Source: Comamonadaceae bacterium
Lineage (GTDB): Bacteria > Pseudomonadota > Gammaproteobacteria > Burkholderiales > Burkholderiaceae
Direction of reading: 5' to 3'
NCBI GenBank assembly: GCA_947484245.1
Contig: CANKOT010000165.1
Location: forward strand, 1-5,065
Length of the DNA: 5,065 nucleotides
Shown here piece by piece: positions 1-5,065 of this stretch; the stretch's first letter is position 1; every line of letters begins with the position of its first letter. Both the position numbers and the translations under genes were made by a program. Under the pieces are notes generated by a model. It was not told where the DNA came from and did not search any database. It worked only from the letters and a program-made list of their open reading frames with translations.

Positions 1-450
1 CATCTCTTTGGTGAAATACAAATCCCCGCGCTTTTCTCCGTGGTACTCTAAAACATGGGTTTCGACAATTGAATCAACGGGGCAACTTTCTTCGCAAAAT
101 CCGCAAAAAATACATTTGGTTAAGTCGATGTCGTAACGCGATGTGCGCCGTGAGCCATCCTCCCGGACATCCGATTCAATGGTGATGGCCATGGCAGGAC
201 ATACAGCCTCGCACAACTTACAAGCTATGCAGCGTTCTTCACCGTTTTCATATCTGCGCAAGGCATGCAAGCCTCTGAAGCGAGGACTCAGCGGTGTTTT
301 TTCTTCGGGGAATTGAACTGTGATTTTTTTAGCAAACATGTATTTGCCAGTGATGGCCATGCCTTTGAACATCTCCAGCAATAAAAAGCTGGAAAAGAAA
401 TCTTTCCATGAGAAAGCTGCACTGTTCATGCTTACATCAGACGTTGTCAT
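1..450 (-). CDS. nuoI: NADH-quinone oxidoreductase subunit I, 3' end cut off by the window
   Basis: NuoI is the peripheral-arm ferredoxin-like subunit that carries electrons from NuoG toward NuoB through two [4Fe-4S] clusters, N6a and N6b. I translated it by hand: 150 codons are present, and the reading frame leaves the left edge exactly at a codon boundary with no stop. Two ferredoxin motifs are intact: C74, C77, C80 with C84 followed by P, and C113, C116, C119 with C123 followed by P. In this fold the fourth cysteine of each motif ligates the other cluster. The stretch around residues 54-73 ([19 protein letters not shown]) is typical of betaproteobacterial NuoI. Family members are usually about 160-170 residues, so roughly 10-20 C-terminal residues lie outside. 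The chosen ATG (448-450) follows a GGAG with 6-base spacing, 13 bases after the nuoH stop. A second in-frame Met at residue 8 is an alternative start. Identification is very secure; the exact start is less so. Confidence 0.97.
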   Translation of the reverse strand, partial: MTTSDVSMNSAAFSWKDFFSSFLLLEMFKGMAITGKYMFAKKITVQFPEEKTPLSPRFRGLHALRRYENGEERCIACKLCEAVCPAMAITIESDVREDGSRRTSRYDIDLTKCIFCGFCEESCPVDSIVETHVLEYHGEKRGDLYFTKEM

Positions 451-456
451 CAGGGG

Positions 457-460
457 CTCC
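457..460 (-). promoter_or_regulatory. Shine-Dalgarno sequence of nuoI
   Basis: On the minus strand GGAG (457-460) lies 6 bases before the ATG at 448-450, inside the 13-base gap between the nuoH stop codon and nuoI. It supports the upstream ATG over the internal Met codon 8 (427-429), which has no comparable purine-rich sequence just before it. Confidence 0.7.
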
Positions 461-463
461 ACT

Positions 464-1546
464 TCATGACCAAATATTCCAAGGTGTTTGCATCCAAATA
501 CCCACCACAACCAACCAGACCAAGGTCACGGGAATAAAAATTTTCCAACCCAAACGCATGATTTGGTCATAGCGAAAACGTGGGAAAGTTGCCCTCACCC
601 ACAAGAACATGGTCACCACCACAAAGGTTTTGATCGCCAACCATATCCATGCCGGGACCCAAGTCAACCATGCGCTCTCAAAAGGTGGCAACCAGCCGCC
701 AAGAAACAGCAGCACAGTGATGGTGGAGACCAAAATCATATTGGCGTATTCGCCAAGGAAGAACAAGGCAAACGACATGCCCGAATACTCAATCATGTGG
801 CCAGCCACAATTTCGGATTCGCCCTCAACCACATCAAAAGGATGGCGATTGGTTTCAGCCAAGCCTGAGATAAAGAAAACCAAAAACACAGGAAACAAAG
901 GCAACCAATTCCAGGACAAAAACGTCAAGCCCATGTCCGCAAACATGCCTTTGGATTGACCCATGACCACATCAGTCAAATTCAAGCTGCCCGCGACCAT
1001 CAAAACCACCACCAACGAAAAGCCCATGGCAATTTCATAGCTGACCATTTGCGCCGAGGCGCGTAAGGCGCCCAGCAATGCATATTTGGAGTTGGAAGCC
1101 CAACCGGCAATGATGATGCCGTAAACCTCAAGAGAAGTGATGGCCATCAAAAACAACAAGCCCGCATTGATATTGGCCAAGGCCACTTCAGGGCCAAAAG
1201 GTATCACCGCCCAAGCAGCCAAGACAGGCATCATGGTCATCACCGGCCCTAAGAAAAACAAACCCTTGCTGGCCTGGGTAGGTTGGATGATTTCTTTGGT
1301 GAACACTTTCAGTGCGTCAGCAATGGGTTGCAACAAACCCAAGGGGCCCACACGGTTGGGGCCGAATCGAATTTGGGTAAAACCAATCGCTTTACGTTCC
1401 CACAGGGTTAAATAAGCCACGCAAATTAACAGGGGCAATACAACAGCCACGATTTTGAGCAAAATCCACAGCACAGGCCAAGCCATGGCAGACCACCAAC
1501 TGGCGTTCAGCATGGTGAGTCCGGTCTGATAGATCCAATCAGACAT
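464..1546 (-). CDS. nuoH: NADH-quinone oxidoreductase subunit H (membrane, quinone-chamber subunit)
   Basis: NuoH (the bacterial ND1 homologue) joins the membrane arm to the peripheral arm, forms much of the ubiquinone-binding cavity, and links quinone reduction to proton pumping. With the start used here it has 360 residues. About eight hydrophobic segments are visible, near residues 23-47, 96-117, 128-149, 171-188, 214-230, 256-285, 299-317 and 335-352. Family signatures are LTLWERK (46-52), [19 protein letters not shown] (62-80), the acidic cytoplasmic loop [16 protein letters not shown] (230-245) with E231, D238, E241, E243 and E245, and [18 protein letters not shown] (318-335). An upstream in-frame ATG at 1568-1570 would add MRVQGKQR, but the ATG at 1544-1546 is preferred. 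It follows AGGGGA with 8-base spacing, overlaps the nuoG stop by only 8 bases, and gives the short pre-helix N-terminus usual in the family. The length is typical and no defect is seen. Confidence 0.98.
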   Translation of the reverse strand: MSDWIYQTGLTMLNASWWSAMAWPVLWILLKIVAVVLPLLICVAYLTLWERKAIGFTQIRFGPNRVGPLGLLQPIADALKVFTKEIIQPTQASKGLFFLGPVMTMMPVLAAWAVIPFGPEVALANINAGLLFLMAITSLEVYGIIIAGWASNSKYALLGALRASAQMVSYEIAMGFSLVVVLMVAGSLNLTDVVMGQSKGMFADMGLTFLSWNWLPLFPVFLVFFISGLAETNRHPFDVVEGESEIVAGHMIEYSGMSFALFFLGEYANMILVSTITVLLFLGGWLPPFESAWLTWVPAWIWLAIKTFVVVTMFLWVRATFPRFRYDQIMRLGWKIFIPVTLVWLVVVGIWMQTPWNIWS

Positions 1547-3653
1547 GCGCTGCTTCCCCTGAACGCGCATCCGCAGTCAACTGCAAAGATGGGGCACGTC
1601 TGACCAAACCATCGAGGTGGTAAATGCCAGCTGTCACAGGCGCAGTTGGTGCAGCAGGCAACTGACTGACGGGTGCATGGCAGTCGTTACCCAAGCGCGC
1701 AAGCCAATCGGCTGGCAGCGCATCCCCACGAATATGCTCCACAGAGTCGTAGTCAAAGCCTGAAACGCCCAGCATATTGGCCAACACACGCAGCACCTTC
1801 CAGGCGGGCCGCGTTTCTCCCAGTGGCCTGACCACACCATGGAAACTTTGCACTCTTGCTTCGGTGTTGATGAAGCTGCCTGCGGTTTCAGTGAATGGCG
1901 AAATAGGCAGCAGCACATCGCTGAAGTCCATATTGGTTTTGAAAGGAGAAAGCGTGACAACCATTTCTTTTTCAGCCAGCGACTTCACTGCAGAAGCGCC
2001 TTGAGCGCAGTCAAACAAAGGCTCGGTGTTGAGCAAAAACAAAGCTTTGAGCTTGGGCGATTGCAGCATCGCTTGGGTGTGCATACCGGCTTGCAATGGC
2101 AAGGCTGAAGCGACTTGAGCGCCAACCGTGTTTGCAGCCTCGCCCAAAAACCCGACGCTAGCGCCGGTTTGTTGACCCACCCAATTGGCCAAGACCAGCA
2201 ATGCAGAGCAATGTGCATGATGGGCAACCGCATTACCCAACAATACCGCTTTTCGCTGACCCGACAAAAGTGAATTAGCTATGGCTTGCGCTGCTGTTGA
2301 TTGTGCGTTTCCTGGCAAAGGCGATGCAACACCCGAGCGCTCTGCCAGCACAGCCGCCACATCTGCCATGGCTTGCAGCCAATCGGTATGCGCCAGCACC
2401 TGCACTTGCGAAAGCGGCATGGCCCAATTGGGTGTCATGTCGCCCAAGGCATGCACTTTCGCCCCTGTACGGGCGGCTTGTCGCAAACGCACAGCAAGCA
2501 AGGGATGGTCTTTGCGGATATTGCTGCCAATCACCCAAGCGCTTTGCAAATGAGACAGCGCCGCAATGGGGGCACCCAACCAACGAACCTTGCCGTCGTG
2601 GTGAAAATCAGCTGCACGCAAACGCGAATCTATGTTGTCGCTGCCCAAGCCACGCATGAACTTGGCCGCCAAAAACAACTCTTCCAACGTGCTGTGCGGA
2701 CTGGCCAAGCAGCCAATGGCTGAAGCGCCATGCTCGGTTTTGATAGCCTTCACACCATTGGCGATGTACTCCAATGCAACTTGCCAATCAACGGTTTGCC
2801 ACTGCCCACCCTGCTTGATCATGGGCTGGGTTAAACGATCTGGGCTGCTCAGAGCTTCATAGCTGAAGCGGTCACGGTCGGCAATCCAGCACTCGTTGAC
2901 CTCTTCATTTTCATAAGGAACCACACGCAAAACCTGATGGTTTTTAACTTGCACAATCAAATTCGCGCCAGTAGAGTCGTGTGGGCTGATGGATTTGCGT
3001 CGCCCCAACTCCCAGGTACGCGCTTGGTAGCGAAACGGCTTGCTGGTCAACGCGCCTACAGGACAAATATCAATCATGTTGCCCGACAACTCGGAGTCCA
3101 CAGTTTCACCCACAAAGGTCTCTATCTCTGAGTGCTCGCCTCGGTGCGACATGCCCAGCTCCATGCTGCCAGCAATTTCTTGACCAAAACGTACACAGCG
3201 GGTGCAGTGAATGCAACGACTCATCTCTTCCATACTGATGAGTGGGCCCACATCTTTGTGAAAAACAACCCGTTTTTCTTCGTCATAGCGAGAGGCACTG
3301 CCGCCATAACCCACAGCCAAATCTTGCAACTGACATTCGCCGCCTTGGTCGCAAATAGGGCAATCAAGGGGGTGATTGATCAGCAAAAACTCCATCACCG
3401 ATTTTTGCGCTTTGATGGCACGCTCGGACTTTGTATGAACCACCATGCCTTGCGTCACCGGCGTGGCGCAAGCAGGCATAGGCTTGGGTGCTTTTTCAAT
3501 ATCGACCAAGCACATGCGGCAATTGGCTGCGATGCTGAGCTTCTTGTGATAGCAAAAATGCGGAATAAATGTTCCCGCCTGCTCAGCAGCTTGAATCACC
3601 ACACTGCCTTCGGTGACTTGCACTGTCTTGCCATCAATTTGGAGTTCAACCAT
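1539..3653 (-). CDS. nuoG: NADH-quinone oxidoreductase subunit G (iron-sulfur subunit)
   Basis: NuoG is the largest peripheral-arm subunit and relays electrons from NuoF to NuoI. It has 704 residues. The N-terminal [2Fe-2S] domain binds N1b through C34, C45, C48 and C62. Next comes the His/Cys-ligated cluster N5 (H94, C98, C101, C107 in [14 protein letters not shown]), then cluster N4 (C147, C150, C153 and the distant C197 in DICPVGAL). Residues from about 215 onward form the molybdopterin-oxidoreductase-like domain, which in NuoG holds no molybdenum cofactor. The C-xx-C-xxx-C set and distal Cys that bind the extra N7 cluster in E. coli and Thermus are absent: residues 211-235 contain no cysteine, and the distal position appears to be A258. 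It is much shorter than the E. coli protein (about 900 residues) but close to what I recall for Comamonadaceae. The C-terminal [15 protein letters not shown] (677-691) resembles relatives, so it is not truncated. The start gives the classic MVELQIDGK opening, although no Shine-Dalgarno sequence precedes it. It lies 15 bases after nuoF and overlaps nuoH by 8 bases. Confidence 0.98.
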   Translation of the reverse strand: MVELQIDGKTVQVTEGSVVIQAAEQAGTFIPHFCYHKKLSIAANCRMCLVDIEKAPKPMPACATPVTQGMVVHTKSERAIKAQKSVMEFLLINHPLDCPICDQGGECQLQDLAVGYGGSASRYDEEKRVVFHKDVGPLISMEEMSRCIHCTRCVRFGQEIAGSMELGMSHRGEHSEIETFVGETVDSELSGNMIDICPVGALTSKPFRYQARTWELGRRKSISPHDSTGANLIVQVKNHQVLRVVPYENEEVNECWIADRDRFSYEALSSPDRLTQPMIKQGGQWQTVDWQVALEYIANGVKAIKTEHGASAIGCLASPHSTLEELFLAAKFMRGLGSDNIDSRLRAADFHHDGKVRWLGAPIAALSHLQSAWVIGSNIRKDHPLLAVRLRQAARTGAKVHALGDMTPNWAMPLSQVQVLAHTDWLQAMADVAAVLAERSGVASPLPGNAQSTAAQAIANSLLSGQRKAVLLGNAVAHHAHCSALLVLANWVGQQTGASVGFLGEAANTVGAQVASALPLQAGMHTQAMLQSPKLKALFLLNTEPLFDCAQGASAVKSLAEKEMVVTLSPFKTNMDFSDVLLPISPFTETAGSFINTEARVQSFHGVVRPLGETRPAWKVLRVLANMLGVSGFDYDSVEHIRGDALPADWLARLGNDCHAPVSQLPAAPTAPVTAGIYHLDGLVRRAPSLQLTADARSGEAAHV
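1555..1560 (-). promoter_or_regulatory. Shine-Dalgarno sequence of nuoH, inside the nuoG 3' end
   Basis: On the minus strand AGGGGA (1555-1560) lies 8 bases before the ATG at 1544-1546. It decides the nuoH start: the longer ATG at 1568-1570 has no comparable purine-rich sequence in front of it. The site lies within the last codons of nuoG, so ribosomes finishing nuoG would pass directly over it, which fits translational coupling (inference). Confidence 0.65.
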
Positions 3654-3668
3654 GGTCTGTATCGAGGG

Positions 3669-5021
3669 TTAGGTGTATGCCGCGACCATGCAGGTCTTGT
3701 GCGTGATGTGATGTTCAAATTCGGGACGGAAATGCTTGAGCATGCCGCGCACTGGCATAGCAGACGCATCACCCAAAGCGCAAATGGTTCTGCCCATGAT
3801 GTTTTCAGCCACGCTGTCGAGCAAATCCATATCGGTGGCTTTGCCTTGCCCGTTTTCCAATCGATCGACAATGCGCCACAACCAACCCGTGCCCTCTCGG
3901 CAAGGGGTACATTGCCCGCAAGACTCATGCATATAAAAGGCCGATAAACGCTGCAAACTCTTGACCATGCAACGGCTGTCATCCAACACGATGACAGCGC
4001 CCGAACCCAGCATAGAGCCCGCTTTGGCAATCGCGTCATAGTCCATGGTGATGTCCATCATGATGGACGCGGGCAACACAGGGGCTGAAGAGCCACCCGG
4101 AATCACCGCTTTGAGTTTGCCTCCACCGCGCACACCACCGGCGAGTTCAAGCAAAGTTGCAAAAGAAGTTCCCAAGGGAACCTCGTAGTTGCCGGGAAGC
4201 TCTACATCGCCGCTGACAGAAAAAATCTTGGTGCCGCCATTGTTAGGTTTGCCGCAAGCCAAATAAGCCGGTCCACCGTTTCGAATGATCCAAGGCACTG
4301 CAGCGAATGTTTCTGTGTTGTTGATGGTGGTGGGTTTGCCGTACACACCAAAACTCGCGGGAAACGGAGGCTTGAAACGAGGTTGACCTTTTTTACCTTC
4401 CAAAGATTCAAGCAAAGCAGTTTCTTCTCCGCAAATATAAGCACCAAAACCATGTGCCGCATGCAACTGAAAACTGAATGCGCTGCCCATGATGTTGTCA
4501 CCCAAATAGCCAGCCGCACGGGCTTCTTCTAAAGCAGCTTCAAAGCGGTCGTAGGTTTGAAAAATCTCGCCATGAATGTAGTTATAGCCTACCGAAATGC
4601 CCATGGCGTAGGCCGCGATAGCCATGCCTTCGATGACGATATGCGGGTTGAACTCGAGGATATCGCGGTCTTTGCAAGTACCTGGCTCACCTTCGTCGGA
4701 ATTACAGACAAGGTACTTTTGACCCGGAAACTGGCGCGGCATGAAGCTCCATTTCAAACCGGTTGGAAAACCAGCCCCGCCTCGCCCACGTAAACCAGAC
4801 TCCTTCATGGTGGCAATGACTTGATCTTGGGTCAGGCCTTCAGCGCCATGCATACCCAAAATACTTCTCAACGCTTGGTATCCACCCCGCGCTTCATAGT
4901 CTTTCAAATGCCAATTTTTTCCATTTAAGTCGGCAAAAATTTGCGGCTGTAGATGGCGATCGTGAAAACTAGTTTGTTTTCCCGATGTTTGAAACTGTGC
5001 CAAAACTTGGTTTATATTCAT
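3669..5021 (-). CDS. nuoF: NADH-quinone oxidoreductase subunit F (NADH- and FMN-binding subunit)
   Basis: NuoF oxidises NADH: hydride goes to bound FMN and electrons leave one at a time through [4Fe-4S] cluster N3. It has 450 residues, the normal length for the family. Signatures in order are the glycine-rich [16 protein letters not shown] (76-91) of the NADH/FMN site, [15 protein letters not shown] (106-120), [17 protein letters not shown] (193-209), and [11 protein letters not shown] (228-238). The SLBB-like stretch runs around 268-345 with IPGGSSAP (307-314), and the N3 ligands are C368, C371 and C374 in [12 protein letters not shown] with C414 in GRTICALGD. Its ATG overlaps the nuoE stop in an ATGA arrangement and follows a strong AAGGAG 5 bases upstream, which fixes the start. 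The TAA stop is 15 bases before nuoG, and the two genes are in the same reading frame. All key residues are present. The identification is essentially certain. Confidence 0.99.
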   Translation of the reverse strand: MNINQVLAQFQTSGKQTSFHDRHLQPQIFADLNGKNWHLKDYEARGGYQALRSILGMHGAEGLTQDQVIATMKESGLRGRGGAGFPTGLKWSFMPRQFPGQKYLVCNSDEGEPGTCKDRDILEFNPHIVIEGMAIAAYAMGISVGYNYIHGEIFQTYDRFEAALEEARAAGYLGDNIMGSAFSFQLHAAHGFGAYICGEETALLESLEGKKGQPRFKPPFPASFGVYGKPTTINNTETFAAVPWIIRNGGPAYLACGKPNNGGTKIFSVSGDVELPGNYEVPLGTSFATLLELAGGVRGGGKLKAVIPGGSSAPVLPASIMMDITMDYDAIAKAGSMLGSGAVIVLDDSRCMVKSLQRLSAFYMHESCGQCTPCREGTGWLWRIVDRLENGQGKATDMDLLDSVAENIMGRTICALGDASAMPVRGMLKHFRPEFEHHITHKTCMVAAYT

Positions 5022-5065
5022 GACGACTCCTTGACTGCAAGGCGCAAACCGTCAATCAGCAGATC
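5018..5065 (-). CDS. nuoE: NADH-quinone oxidoreductase subunit E, last 15 codons only
   Basis: Only the 3' end is inside the window. Read on the minus strand, the frame gives [15 protein letters not shown] followed by TGA (5018-5020), which overlaps the nuoF ATG as ATGA. NuoE is the [2Fe-2S] (N1a) partner of NuoF in the NADH-oxidising module. None of its cluster cysteines fall in this fragment, so the fragment alone does not prove identity. The name rests on position directly before nuoF, the tight overlap, and the usual E-F-G order of nuo operons. Another upstream gene is possible but unlikely. Confidence 0.75.
   Translation of the reverse strand, partial: DLLIDGLRLAVKESS
5027..5032 (-). 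promoter_or_regulatory. Shine-Dalgarno sequence of nuoF, inside the nuoE 3' end
   Basis: On the minus strand AAGGAG (5027-5032) lies 5 bases before the nuoF ATG (5019-5021). It is the best ribosome-binding match in the window. It lies within the last codons of nuoE, whose TGA overlaps the nuoF ATG. Confidence 0.8.

Noticed and set aside
488..959. Overlapping plus-strand open frames of 126 and 116 codons opposite the nuoH 3' half.
   Set aside because: Both are antisense to conserved nuoH. The products are low-complexity and His/Lys/Gln-rich, with no recognisable domain.
2281..2862. Several plus-strand frames of 76-140 codons opposite the middle of nuoG.
   Set aside because: Multiple mutually overlapping frames opposite one conserved gene, with Cys/Arg/His-rich products, are typical of antisense shadows. 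None has a domain or a credible ribosome-binding site that I could see.
3654..3668. A possible terminator or promoter between nuoF and nuoG.
   Set aside because: The gap is only 15 bases, with no hairpin, T-tract or -10/-35 like sequence.
3132..3947. A 271-codon open frame on the plus strand, opposite the nuoG 5' end and nuoF 3' end.
   Set aside because: It lies entirely antisense to two well-supported complex I genes. Its product is rich in His, Ala and Arg as expected from reading conserved codons backwards, shows no domain I recognise, and crosses the nuoF-nuoG junction without any sign of its own gene signals. It is most likely a shadow frame.
3596..4519. Minus-strand frames of 147 codons (3596-4039) and 105 codons (4202-4519) within nuoF in another frame.
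   Set aside because: They overlap nuoF on the same strand. The nuoF frame carries all the expected FMN, NADH and N3 motifs uninterrupted, so these are out-of-frame shadows and not evidence of a frameshift.
1..5065. A possible hidden novel system, mobile element or transferred segment.
   Set aside because: The whole window is filled by canonical nuo genes in the standard order with intact motifs. I saw no inverted-repeat termini, tandem repeats, tRNA or compositional break.

Overview
The window is a continuous stretch of a bacterial nuo operon, which encodes the proton-pumping NADH:quinone oxidoreductase (respiratory complex I). Everything is transcribed on the minus strand. Read in transcription order from the right edge, it holds the extreme 3' end of nuoE, complete nuoF, complete nuoG, complete nuoH, and most of nuoI, which runs off the left edge. 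This is the usual proteobacterial order E-F-G-H-I. No stretch longer than 15 bases lacks a gene, and I see no RNA gene, mobile element, CRISPR array, transcription terminator or convincing internal promoter.

Organism: the protein sequences suggest a betaproteobacterium of the order Burkholderiales, probably Comamonadaceae-like (the Limnohabitans/Rhodoferax type). The reasons are the NuoH loop with [16 protein letters not shown], the short NuoG of about 700 residues without the N7 iron-sulfur cluster site, the NuoF N-terminus leading into [11 protein letters not shown], and the NuoI phrasing [20 protein letters not shown]. Base composition looks moderate by eye, lower than in many Burkholderiales. 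This assignment comes from remembered family resemblance, not from a search.

How the genes work together: NuoE and NuoF, with the start of NuoG, form the NADH-oxidising module. NuoF takes hydride from NADH onto FMN and passes electrons through its cluster N3 to the clusters of NuoG (N1b, N4, N5). NuoI then carries them through N6a and N6b toward N2 in NuoB, which lies outside the window. NuoH is the membrane subunit that helps form the quinone-binding chamber and couples quinone reduction to the proton-pumping antiporter-like subunits, which are also outside the window. All iron-sulfur ligands expected for NuoF, NuoG and the visible part of NuoI are present.

Gene junctions are very tight: E/F overlap by 4 bases (ATGA), F/G are 15 bases apart, G/H overlap by 8 bases, and H/I are 13 bases apart. 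nuoF, nuoH and nuoI have recognisable Shine-Dalgarno sequences, while nuoG does not. I found no previously undescribed system here. The points worth a second look concern start sites, translational coupling and the compact NuoG.
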